The notes beneath the pieces are model-generated. The model worked only from the letters and a program-made list of their open reading frames with translations. It searched no databases and was not told the DNA's origin. Positions 9,143-17,814 of a DNA stretch of 33,833 nucleotides are shown piece after piece (within the stretch, counting starts at the first letter, position 1; each line of letters begins with the position of its first letter). Source of the stretch: Dehalococcoidia bacterium. Its GTDB lineage: Bacteria; Chloroflexota; Dehalococcoidia; Tepidiformales; Tepidiformaceae. The translations under genes and the position numbers were made by a program. The stretch covers positions 1 to 33,833 of the forward strand of contig JAHDWR010000008.1 in NCBI GenBank assembly GCA_023382755.1, read 5' to 3'.

Positions 9143-10726
9143 TCAATTCGGCTCAAACGTGGGCGTGGGCGTCGGCCACTTGGTGGGCGGTGATGGCTTG
9201 TAATCCGGCACCACTGCGGTGGGCGTAGGTGTCGGCCACTTGGGTGGTAGTGGAGGTTTGAAGACTGGCACGGTAGCTGTCGGCGGCGTGGTCTCCTGCG
9301 AGGGTGGTGGCGGGTCGAGTGCCGGTATCGTCACTGTCACGGCTGCTGGCGGCGGCTCGATAGGCGCTGGCGGATCAGTCAGCGGCCCTTCTATGGTCGG
9401 CGCTGTCGACGGCTCAGGCGCCACGACGAGGGGTGGTGGCTGAGTCGGCGGTTCCGGTGGCGGCGGTGGTGCCGCGGCGGGCACTCCGGTGGGGGGCGAA
9501 TCTCCCGGGGAGCCTCCCTGCGAAGCAGGCTCTCCGCCTGCCACCTGAGTCGTCGAGGCCGTGGCCCCGGTGGGAGTCTGCTGAGCGGGCGTGGCCGTCT
9601 CGGCCGTTGCCACCTGGCCCGCCAGTACCGTGCCAGTTGGCACGCTCGTCCGACCCGAAACAGGAGTCCGTATGGGCGTGACCTGGACGCCGGAGGGCCG
9701 AGAGTCCGCGAGTTCGGGCGGGTTCTCCGGCCCCCCTCTTCGGAGGTTAGCGACGGCTGGCGCCATCCCGACACCTGTCGCAACTGCAGCTGCGAGAGTG
9801 AACATCGCGAACCGGATAGGGAAGTTGGCTGCCGTCGCCGGGGCTGGCACCTGACGAACTGACCGGCGGCTCCGGGCGAAGAGACTGAGAACGAACCGGA
9901 CCAGCCTTCTCAACAGCCGCCGTCGCCTTCGTAATCTCTGTTCGCGGACCGACCTAATCCCCAACTTGACCAGCGCATACAGCCCGGCGAGGGAGAGGCC
10001 GAGGAACGCCAGTGTCAGTACGGTTTGTGGCGTGGCGAGCTCCGCGTGTCCCACAACGTCATCCAGGAGTTTGAACATGGAATAAGCAGCCAGGCCAGAG
10101 AGCCCCAGCACTCCCCCGAGGAGAAGGAACCAGACCGCTGCGGCACCGATGCGCCGGCTCCGCGAGACCGCAGCTGTCAGGATACCCGCGGCCGGGACGG
10201 CGCCAGCATGCATGTCCCCGCCTTCGAACTCCTGGTCAAGAAGGAGAAGGCGCGGCCGAGCGGACCCCGTATCCGTTTCTTGTTGTCTCGAAATTGGCCT
10301 TCTTGCGACCGAACCGGACCATGCGACGATCTGAGCTCCGCGCGGAAACATGCGCAGGATAGAAAGCGCCTGCGTGCAGACTGCCAACAGCGACAGGACC
10401 AGCAGCGAGGCGAGAGCGATTTGCGACACCGACGGCGGCTGGTCTGCCCTGAACACTGCCGTGGCTCCTGCAGCCAGTCCGACAACGGAAAGGAGCGTCA
10501 GTGGCAGCATCGCAACTAGAATCACGCGCTGAAAGACCGAGGGCCCCTGCCGCCTGCTCTTCCGCTTCGGGTCGCCTGGCGGCTCGGCCCGGAGATCCTG
10601 CACGGTGCCGTCCCGGTCAACTGCCAGGTGCATGAGCTCTGCAACACTGTGAAGGCCAAGCAGCAGACTGGGACATGGCTCTCCAGCAGTCTCAATCCGT
10701 CGCCGTCTGCCGGGCCACCGCATCAC
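9143..10726 (-). CDS. Multi-pass membrane protein with Pro/Thr-rich C-terminal tail
   Basis: 527 aa; several hydrophobic TM segments, then low-complexity P/T region ending in PPKWPTPTPTAVVPDYKPSPPTKWPTPTPTFEPN. Confidence 0.75.
   Translation of the reverse strand: MMRWPGRRRRIETAGEPCPSLLLGLHSVAELMHLAVDRDGTVQDLRAEPPGDPKRKSRRQGPSVFQRVILVAMLPLTLLSVVGLAAGATAVFRADQPPSVSQIALASLLVLSLLAVCTQALSILRMFPRGAQIVAWSGSVARRPISRQQETDTGSARPRLLLLDQEFEGGDMHAGAVPAAGILTAAVSRSRRIGAAAVWFLLLGGVLGLSGLAAYSMFKLLDDVVGHAELATPQTVLTLAFLGLSLAGLYALVKLGIRSVREQRLRRRRRLLRRLVRFVLSLFARSRRSVRQVPAPATAANFPIRFAMFTLAAAVATGVGMAPAVANLRRGGPENPPELADSRPSGVQVTPIRTPVSGRTSVPTGTVLAGQVATAETATPAQQTPTGATASTTQVAGGEPASQGGSPGDSPPTGVPAAAPPPPPEPPTQPPPLVVAPEPSTAPTIEGPLTDPPAPIEPPPAAVTVTIPALDPPPPSQETTPPTATVPVFKPPLPPKWPTPTPTAVVPDYKPSPPTKWPTPTPTFEPN
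9157..9252 (-). repeat. Two-copy direct repeat encoding PPKWPTPTPT
   Basis: GTGGGCGT(G/A)GG(C/T)GTCGGCCACTTGG motif at about 9160 and 9219 (plus strand), ~60-nt spacing. Confidence 0.6.
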
Positions 10727-10780
10727 TGTTCCTCCTCACTATCGGCCAGCGACTGAATCAGGCGTTTGGGACTCGATCGG

Positions 10781-12870
10781 CTAGTCATCGTCGAGCCAGT
10801 CAAGCCCGCCTGCGCCGTTAGCCTCGGGCGGGCCGTCCAGGTCCAGTGCCATGTCGGCAACGGTCGCGAAACTGTCGTGATGAACCTCGAGGCCTGCTGT
10901 CTCGTGTGAGAGGTCGAAGAGCGTCGACGACTCGAAGCCCAGGGAGTCGTTGGAGCCAGCAAGGCCTACAAGACTTCCATGCCCGGGAGTTTCGAGGCTG
11001 GCCTGAGTCAAGGCACTACTATCCCCACGCGCCATCGAGCCCACGCCGTCTCCGGCCGCACGGGGGTCCGGGTCCTCCTCGTGTGAAGGGAGTTTGACGT
11101 CACCGGGCCCGTATTCGTGCCGTGGCGCGCCGCCCGGCCCGTAGTCTGTCAGGGGGTCAACGAACCCCGAGGCAGCCTCGCCCGTAGCTCCCGGTCGCGC
11201 ATCGCCGTCTCCATACAATGCGATCGGGTCCCGGCTGGGGAGGCGAACGTCAGCGCCGTCACCGGCACCGTGCCGAGGCGCCCCATCCGGCCCGTAGTCG
11301 GTCAGGCGGTCGACATACCCCGACGGTGAGTCCTGCAGCGCGCCGATTCCCACGCGATCAGGCAAGGAGTCACTCTCCTCCGCCGCGCCGGTGCGCGCCG
11401 CTGCGCTGCCCTCCCCACTCTCCGTATCGGCATCGTCCTCTTCCTCGGGGTCTTCGTCAGCCTCGGCATCGTCGTCGTCCGTGGTCCCTTCGTTAGTGTT
11501 CGTGTCAGAGTCCGTGCTCGCCTCTGATCCATCGGGTGAGGGAGTCCCGTCCTTGGGTGTGCGTTCGTAGATCACGTTTCCCTCGGAGTCGCGATACTCG
11601 ACGCTTCCGTCCGCGTACTCGCGGCGTTCGGTACCGTCGCTCCTCCATTCCGAGTGATAGGTCTCGGAGGAACCGCCGGCCTCGATCGTGGTGCCCCATC
11701 CGTCCGGGGATGACTCCGAACTGCTGCTCTCGCCGGTAGTCGTATTCCGCTGGGCGTTGGCTGGCTTCGCCGGCGCGTTGCCTGCTGGTACATGGGGGGG
11801 GGGGGTCAGGGCGTCGCCGGCGTTGGATGGATAGGGATTCCACTCGCCCGGGTCAGACCCCGGGCCAACGTCCGAATCGTGGACGTCGCCAAGCTTGGTG
11901 CCGCCTGAGGCCTCAGGTTCGGGACCAGTGCCCACGTCCGGGCCCAAACCCGTGCCACCGCCTGGCGCAGGCTGGAGCCAGTCGAATCCACCGCGATCTG
12001 CTTCCGCTGGGTCCTGGCCCCCTCCACTGCCGTCCGCACCAGCGAACGTCCCCCCTGGGTGGCCAGTCTGGACTTCCAGGCGGCGCGCGGCTTCGACGTC
12101 GCCTTGTCGGGCCTTCGTCATATCCTCCATCGCCCGGTCGAGTCGCTGCCCGAGTTTGCTTCCGGGATCGAAGTGACCCCACAGCTGCTGGCGGCGAGCC
12201 GCTTCTAACACCGGGGGACCTCCCCGAAGATCGAAGCCCGCGAGGTCCTCTGCTGATGGCGCCACACCGTTGGCCTGGCTTGCCCGGATGAACGCGTCCC
12301 TATCCCCGTCGTCCATGGCTCGCAGGTCCTTTTGCCACTGTTCCCACCGCTGTCCGAGCGTGCTTTCGGGGGCGACATCGCCGACGAGTAACTGGTGCTG
12401 ACGCATCGTTGCAATCAGCGGCGGGCCCCCCCGAAGATCGAACCCCGCGAGGTCCTCCGCTGATGGCTCAACACCGTTGGCCTGGTGGACCCGGATGAAC
12501 GCAGCCCTGTCGCTGTTCGCCGCGTCTCGCAGGTCCTTTTGCCACTGCTCCCACCGCTGTCCAAGCGTGCTCTCGGGAGCGACGTCGCCGAGAAGAAACT
12601 CGTGCTGACGCATCGCGGCCACTAATGGAGCACCCCCACGACTGTCGAAGTCGTCCAGCTCCTGCTGTGTGACGTGCCGGCCTGATGCCTCTATGGCTTC
12701 GGCGCAAGCCGTCCTGTCCCCCTCAGCGATGGCGCGCAACCGATCCTTGATGTGAGCCATGAGGTCCTCGGAGGACTTGCCGGAATCGTCCGTGAGAGCG
12801 TCATCGCCCGCCGCAGCAGCGTCGGTGGCCGCACTGTTTCCACTCTCGCTGTCGTCACTGCTGTTGTCCA
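10781..12870 (-). CDS. Acidic, low-complexity protein with tandem ~69-aa N-terminal repeats
   Basis: ORF 10781-12913; likely start MDNSSDDSESGN. Repeats GDVAPESTLGQRWEQWQKDLR...AFIR..QANGV.PSAEDLAGFDLRGGPP; C-terminal pair SGYVDRLTDYGPDGAPRH / SGFVDPLTDYGPGGAPRH. Confidence 0.75.
11794..11805. repeat. G12 (C12 on coding strand) mononucleotide tract inside CDS
   Basis: ACATGGGGGGGGGGGGTCAGG; encodes T-PPP-H in the 710-aa ORF. Confidence 0.9.
12180..12760 (-). repeat. In-frame tandem repeats (~207-210 bp units, about three copies)
   Basis: Near-identical DNA blocks e.g. CGCAGGTCCTTTTGCCACTG(T/C)TCCCACCGCTGTCC at ~12319 and ~12526. Confidence 0.75.
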
Positions 12871-13167
12871 TGGATCGCCTCTCCTGCATGTGCGTTCCTC
12901 GAACGCCATGCACCTACGCGCCGAAGAATTCCATCTCTGACGTGAACTGTGGGGCGGGCGAACGGTGAAAGCCTCCGTGGAATTGCCCATCTTCACGCGC
13001 CCGCAGAACGTTCGTCCTGCGCGGCGTGGCGGGAACTATGCAGCGCAGCACGAGTCGAGGCTGCAAACGACGCCTCGGCGTCATCTGCACAGTCACTGGA
13101 ACACTTGAACTCGCGGGGGCGATCGGTGGTACGGAGCGAGGGTCTCGGGCGTGACGATTCCCGCCCC

Positions 13168-13187
13168 ACACGAACGCGGCTTCGTGT
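13168..13187. promoter_or_regulatory. Dispersed palindrome ACACGAA-N6-TTCGTGT
   Basis: ACACGAA-CGCGGC-TTCGTGT, intergenic. Confidence 0.65.
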
Positions 13188-13389
13188 CACGGCACCACTC
13201 GGTCCATGCAGCGTGCCCGCGGTTTATATGGACGTTCGCCTCGCCGGCGTCGATGTGGAATGCGCGGGCATCAGCTGTGCATCAGATTGGCAAGAGACCG
13301 GAGAGGTGAGGAGATCGGCGTAGCGCTTGAGCTTCGAGGTGGTCCAACGCTTGTGGCAAGGCTCCGCTGCGCTGACGTAGGCGTCGCGC

Positions 13390-14355
13390 TCAAGAACGTG
13401 GAGGGCGATCCCAGCGAACGCTGCCTCTGTCGCCTTGCGTTACTGCCATCGCGTGATAGCCCCGGGCCTCCGCTAGGGTCAACCCGCTCCGCACCGCGAT
13501 CTCGGACGGAAGGCTTTCGGCGATCTCAGTCGCGGAGCGGTATCCCGCCTGGAGCAGCTTGATGCCGTCGGCGGCACCGGCGCCTGTGCTCTGGATTCGC
13601 TGGTAGGCCTTCAAGTTCTCGATAACCATTGAGCGCTCTTCCGCGGAAAGCCCGTCGAATTCGACCTCGGCCAGGCTGGGACTCTCGGGCGCATAGTCGA
13701 CGGCGAGCAAGTCGAGATCGGAGTTAAGCGTCAGCACGCGCTCAACCCAGCCGACGCGCGTGCTGATCGTCGAAAGGGCGGATTCGGCATCGCTTGCTAT
13801 TTCGATGACCTCGCCGAGCCGGAGCCCTGGATGGAGGTTGACGAACAGTCGCAGCGGGTCGGGTCCTTGGGACACGGCGTCCCTGCCCGGAGGTGCGCTA
13901 TTCCCGACAACGTGGTCTCGAGGAGCACCGCACTTCAACCCGACGGCGCGAGCGAGCGAGGCGACGAAGTCGTCCGGCAGCGTTGTTACGCGGCGTAGCA
14001 GCGCCTCAGTGGGGAAGCGCGCGCCGATCCGTCCGGCAAGCTTGTCCGCGTAATCAGGCAGCGTCATTCCCGCCGGCGGGGGGACCTCCGCCTCGCCAAG
14101 CACCCACCCTAGCTCTCGCGCATCGAGCGACGCGAGATCGCAGGCACGGCGCAGCTTGTTCCCCGCGAGCCGGACCGGTCTGGCTCCGAGTATCGCCCCG
14201 ATGGCAGCGGCGTCGCCGCCGGCAACATCGTGGGTCGCCAGTGCGAGATCGACGCGATGCGCATCATTCGAGATGGAGGCCTCATCCACCAGGTGACTTT
14301 CGAACTCAGACTGTTTCGAGCGGGAGGATGACTGTCGGTGGTCTTCGCTTGTCAC
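13390..14355 (-). CDS. Hypothetical helical protein, possibly a fragment of a larger (Tc-toxin A-like) protein
   Basis: Likely GTG start at 14355 in ORF 13390-14382; LLQAGYRSATEIAESLPSEIAVRSGLTLAEARGYHAMAVTQ helical repeat style; C-terminal 15 residues look out of frame. Confidence 0.5.
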   Translation of the reverse strand: MTSEDHRQSSSRSKQSEFESHLVDEASISNDAHRVDLALATHDVAGGDAAAIGAILGARPVRLAGNKLRRACDLASLDARELGWVLGEAEVPPPAGMTLPDYADKLAGRIGARFPTEALLRRVTTLPDDFVASLARAVGLKCGAPRDHVVGNSAPPGRDAVSQGPDPLRLFVNLHPGLRLGEVIEIASDAESALSTISTRVGWVERVLTLNSDLDLLAVDYAPESPSLAEVEFDGLSAEERSMVIENLKAYQRIQSTGAGAADGIKLLQAGYRSATEIAESLPSEIAVRSGLTLAEARGYHAMAVTQGDRGSVRWDRPPRS

Positions 14356-14378
14356 TCGGTGGAGAGTGTAGCAGCGCC

Positions 14379-14398
14379 ACACGAAGGCACATTCGTGT
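14379..14398. promoter_or_regulatory. Dispersed palindrome ACACGAA-N6-TTCGTGT
   Basis: ACACGAA-GGCACA-TTCGTGT, in the divergent region between the 14355 and 14450 starts. Confidence 0.65.
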
Positions 14399-14449
14399 CG
14401 GCCAGAGGATTGACGGAGGTTCTACGATCCGACTCGTCGGACCCAAGCG

Positions 14450-15229
14450 ATGCGCTACCAGGATATCGTCGTCGGTGAAGATTACGGACTGAGGATGCGG
14501 GTGAGCTCCAAAGAGCCGCTCCACCACGTGCAGGTCACGCAGAAGGTGGACCGCAACAAGAACGCGAAGGTTCGCCACGTCGATGGCCAGAGCGAAGGGA
14601 TGGAAAAGTTCTTCCCGTTTCGGAACGTAGCGGTGCCCTGGAATCGCCGGAAACAATTCCTGCGCAACGAAGAGAGCCTTCGCGTCATTCGCGAGCTGTC
14701 GGCCGATGTCGACCCGGTGACGAAGGAAGCGGTGCAATCTGTCTTCGGAGCTGCCGGAGAGCACAGTGCTTTCGTGCATGGCGACGGTCACTTCTCAGCG
14801 GATGCGGAGGCGGTCAAGCGGCTAGCTTCCCGGGCTGGAATGCCCGAGGCGCTGCGAGAACTGGACTCGTTCGCCTTCGTGGATGACATCGGGAATGCCC
14901 AACTCACATTCCGCGCCGCGTACCGTCCGGCGACCGAATTGGCGAAACGAGAGCCGGATACCGTGAGGATGGAAGTCGAAGCCAGAGAAGAGGAACTTCG
15001 AGCCGGCGGCTATGGACCAGGCGAGCGGTGGCAGCACGATTGGCTTCGTGACCAGCGACGTGCGTTCGCGCTGATGCGGCAGTGGGCTGGCTTCTCTTCG
15101 GAGCTGGACCGCCTGCAAAAGGAGGTGGACCGCGTGCGCGGGCTGCTCTACTCGGCTGCGCTGGAGCTTGAACGCGCTGGGAGGGTTCGAGAGGCGCGCA
15201 CGTTGCAGCGCGCGCTGGAGGGGAAGTGA
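14450..15229 (+). CDS. Hypothetical protein
   Basis: 259-aa ORF; MRYQDIVVGEDYGLRMRVSSKEPLHHVQV...KVRHVDGQSEGMEKF, good codon structure, C-terminal coiled coil. Confidence 0.75.
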   Translation: MRYQDIVVGEDYGLRMRVSSKEPLHHVQVTQKVDRNKNAKVRHVDGQSEGMEKFFPFRNVAVPWNRRKQFLRNEESLRVIRELSADVDPVTKEAVQSVFGAAGEHSAFVHGDGHFSADAEAVKRLASRAGMPEALRELDSFAFVDDIGNAQLTFRAAYRPATELAKREPDTVRMEVEAREEELRAGGYGPGERWQHDWLRDQRRAFALMRQWAGFSSELDRLQKEVDRVRGLLYSAALELERAGRVREARTLQRALEGK

Positions 15230-15265
15230 ATTTGGCTGGGAGTCTAATCCGGCACGTCGCAAAAC

Positions 15266-16225
15266 GTGACAGCGTCTTCGCGGCCTGAGTCTATGCCCGC
15301 CCTGACCACGAACCGACGCTCCTATGTACAACCGTTAGGTCGTACTAGGAGCGGAGCCTGCCGGAAAGCAATTGATCCATGCCCCCCAAACGGCCCGCGC
15401 AGTCCGGTTACGAGGTTCGCCACGGTAGCCGCCGGGGCCCGCTTCACGTTCCTCGGTCATGTGGATGTCCCGAACGAGGCGTTCTCGGTTAGCGTCACGA
15501 GCGCCGCCGGCATCGACATCGTCGCAGAGATGGCGATGTACGACCCCGGACGAGAGATCGCCCACCGCACCGTCGGCGTCACCGGTGCATCGTCCGGGTG
15601 GGCGCTCGGGGAAGGCTTCACCGGCTTTGGCTGGGAGACGTTCATCTCCGTCGGCAACAGCGGCGCATCGGACGCAACCGTGACCGCGACATTCAACATC
15701 GACGGCGAGCCGCCAATTCAGAGGACCATCATCGTGCCCGCAGGCTCCCGCGGAACCTTCATCGCACACGACATCGTGACGGGCGTGGGCGCCGGAAAGG
15801 CCTTCGGCGTTCAGGTTACTTCGAGCCACCCCGTGGTCGTGCAGGAAGTGCTTATCGACCCCGCCACCGGCGCCAGCCGCGCGACTTCATCCATGGCCAC
15901 CCCAGACACTCGGGCGCGCTGGTCCTTCGGCGCGGGATCGAGCGCTCCAGGAGTCGTCACGTTCCTCACCGTTGCCAATCTCACGATTGGTCTCACGGCG
16001 AACGTGACCGCGACCTACTACTTCGCCGATGGCACGTTGCCCGTCTCGCAATCGATCCAGATCCCGCCGGAGAGCCGCGGCACCTTCTCCAGCGCGAGCG
16101 GCGTTCCCGCCGGCAAGGACTTCGGAGTCGTCATCACTTCAGACCTCGCCGTCGTGGCGCAACAAGCTGTCTATGACGAACCACGAGTCCGCGCCTTCAG
16201 CTCAGGAGGGATGTCCGACCCATGA
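15266..16225 (+). CDS. Fragment of a secreted beta-domain repeat protein (5' truncated)
   Basis: Repeats of ETFISVGN..ASDATVTATFNIDGEPPIQRTIIVPAGSRGTF and VTFLTVAN...ANVTATYYFADGTLPVSQSIQIPPESRGTF; no signal peptide and first ~45 codons look non-coding. Confidence 0.6.
   Translation: MTASSRPESMPALTTNRRSYVQPLGRTRSGACRKAIDPCPPNGPRSPVTRFATVAAGARFTFLGHVDVPNEAFSVSVTSAAGIDIVAEMAMYDPGREIAHRTVGVTGASSGWALGEGFTGFGWETFISVGNSGASDATVTATFNIDGEPPIQRTIIVPAGSRGTFIAHDIVTGVGAGKAFGVQVTSSHPVVVQEVLIDPATGASRATSSMATPDTRARWSFGAGSSAPGVVTFLTVANLTIGLTANVTATYYFADGTLPVSQSIQIPPESRGTFSSASGVPAGKDFGVVITSDLAVVAQQAVYDEPRVRAFSSGGMSDP
15318..15352. repeat. 35-nt near-perfect inverted repeat
   Basis: GCTCCTA-T-GTAC-A-ACC-GTTA-GGT-C-GTAC-TAGGAGC: 14 paired positions, one bulge, one mismatch. 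Confidence 0.75.
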
Positions 16226-16256
16226 CAACGAGGGGCAATTCCCGGAGGAGGGCCGC

Positions 16257-17759
16257 ATGACACTCGCTTCCATCGCCAACGTGCGACGCCTTCGTGTCGA
16301 TGCAGCGGCGTTCCCGCGTTGGCCAGCAATTCTCGCGTGGCTTGTGACCCCTCTCGCATTGGGCTGGTTCGGCTTTGCACTGCTCGACTCGGCGCGGAAC
16401 TTCGCGCCCCAGGAGATTCGTCTTTCGGCCGAAGGAGAATGCGACCCCTACCTCGACGACTTCGTCGTGTTTTACGGGGCAGGAAGCCTGGTGAACGAGG
16501 ACGGCGCCGGGGACCTCTACGAGCCTCCCGCCGTGCGGGCCGCCCAGGCCAGGGCGCTCGGCGTTCCGAGCGACTCCATCATCCAGCTGCCGTTCTACAA
16601 CCCGCCCGCGTACGTCCTGCCGCTCGTCGTCCTCGCGGCCCTGCCGTTGGCTACAGCAGCTGTCGTGTTCTCCGGCATCCAGCTCATTGCGTTCACTGCA
16701 GCCGCGGCGGCCCTCTGGGCGAGGGAAGGCCGGCGGTCGCGCGCGCTGGGTGGTGTGCTGCTCCTGGCGGCTGTCTCGTCGATGCCATTTCACGAGACCG
16801 TCCTCCACGGTCAAGTCTCGTTCCTCTTTCTCGCGTCGTGGGTATGTCTTTGGTTCGGAGCGTTCGAACGACGGGACGACCGCCTTGTGGTGCTCGCGCT
16901 CGTCGTCCTGGCGATGAAGCCACAGCTGGCGATCGTGCCGATCGCCTACCTCCTGGTCACCCGGAGGTGGCGGGCCCTGCTGGCCGCGGCCGGGCTCGAA
17001 GCCGCCCTGGGCTTCGTGGCGTCAGCAGCCTTCGGACCGACCGTATTCCTCCGCTGGCTCGGCTTGCTTCTGGAGGCGATGTCGTGGGAAGACCAGAACG
17101 GGATCTGGGTGCATGCGATGTTCGGCTGGAACGCCTTCACCCGTGCCCTGGTCGGCGAAGGTCACCAGCTGGTGCGGGCATCGGTCACGGCGGCCCTCAC
17201 CGCAGCGACTGCGCTCTATTGCCTCCGGGCGAGTCGCACCGTGCACATCCGCGAGCGCCAGGTCGAGCTGTTCGCGATGCTCGTCTTTGCGAGCGTGCTG
17301 ATAAGCCCACACCTTTTCGCTCAGGACCTGATCCTGCCCGCTGCTCCCCTGGCCCTGCTGGTCCTCCGTCGCACGGGCCGCGAGCGGGCAGCGTGGCTGG
17401 CATTCGGCGCCCTAGGGTGGTCCCTCACCTTCCTGCACTTCGAACTCCTGCTTGGCACCCCGGACGAAGTGGGCGTGAACTTCGTCAGCCTCTGGCTGGG
17501 CGCTGGCGCGGTCCTCGCAGGCACCGCGCTGAAGCGGCCTCTTCACGGGCTTCATGCCGAGTTCCAGCGCCGCGAGGCCCAACGCTCCGGACCAGCTCTG
17601 GCGCTCCAGTTCGCGCTTGGGTCAATCCTGGCCCTCGTGCTCTTCGCGGCCGTACCCGGCCTTGTCGGGCAGAGGATGGCGAACGCTATCGAGTACAGCT
17701 ACTCAAGCTTGAAGGGCGAGACCTACCGCATTGTGGTTGTGGGACTCTCGAGCGAGTAG
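16257..17759 (+). CDS. GT87 family (DUF2029-type) membrane glycosyltransferase
   Basis: Start MTLASIANVRRL within ORF 16029-17759; DFVVFYGAGSLVNEDGAGDLYEP, LPFYNPPAYVLPLVVLAALPL, HGQVSFLFLASW, MKPQLAIVPIAYLL, many TM helices. Confidence 0.88.
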   Translation: MTLASIANVRRLRVDAAAFPRWPAILAWLVTPLALGWFGFALLDSARNFAPQEIRLSAEGECDPYLDDFVVFYGAGSLVNEDGAGDLYEPPAVRAAQARALGVPSDSIIQLPFYNPPAYVLPLVVLAALPLATAAVVFSGIQLIAFTAAAAALWAREGRRSRALGGVLLLAAVSSMPFHETVLHGQVSFLFLASWVCLWFGAFERRDDRLVVLALVVLAMKPQLAIVPIAYLLVTRRWRALLAAAGLEAALGFVASAAFGPTVFLRWLGLLLEAMSWEDQNGIWVHAMFGWNAFTRALVGEGHQLVRASVTAALTAATALYCLRASRTVHIRERQVELFAMLVFASVLISPHLFAQDLILPAAPLALLVLRRTGRERAAWLAFGALGWSLTFLHFELLLGTPDEVGVNFVSLWLGAGAVLAGTALKRPLHGLHAEFQRREAQRSGPALALQFALGSILALVLFAAVPGLVGQRMANAIEYSYSSLKGETYRIVVVGLSSE

Positions 17760-17814
17760 CCGGTCGACCGCGACCCAGACTAACGATGGTTCGTGGTGAA
17801 TTCCCCTCCGCTGG

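Noticed and set aside
9157-9520. Low-complexity G-rich repeats considered as regulatory or CRISPR-like
   Set aside because: They encode the Pro/Thr-rich tail of the membrane protein in frame.
12180-12760. Repeat block considered as CRISPR array
   Set aside because: Units are ~207 bp, in-frame coding and without short direct repeats and unique spacers.
12892-12906. GCGTTC-CTC-GAACGC inverted repeat as a LexA-type box
   Set aside because: Spacing and sequence do not match a known SOS box well, and the exact gene start is uncertain; chance occurrence possible.
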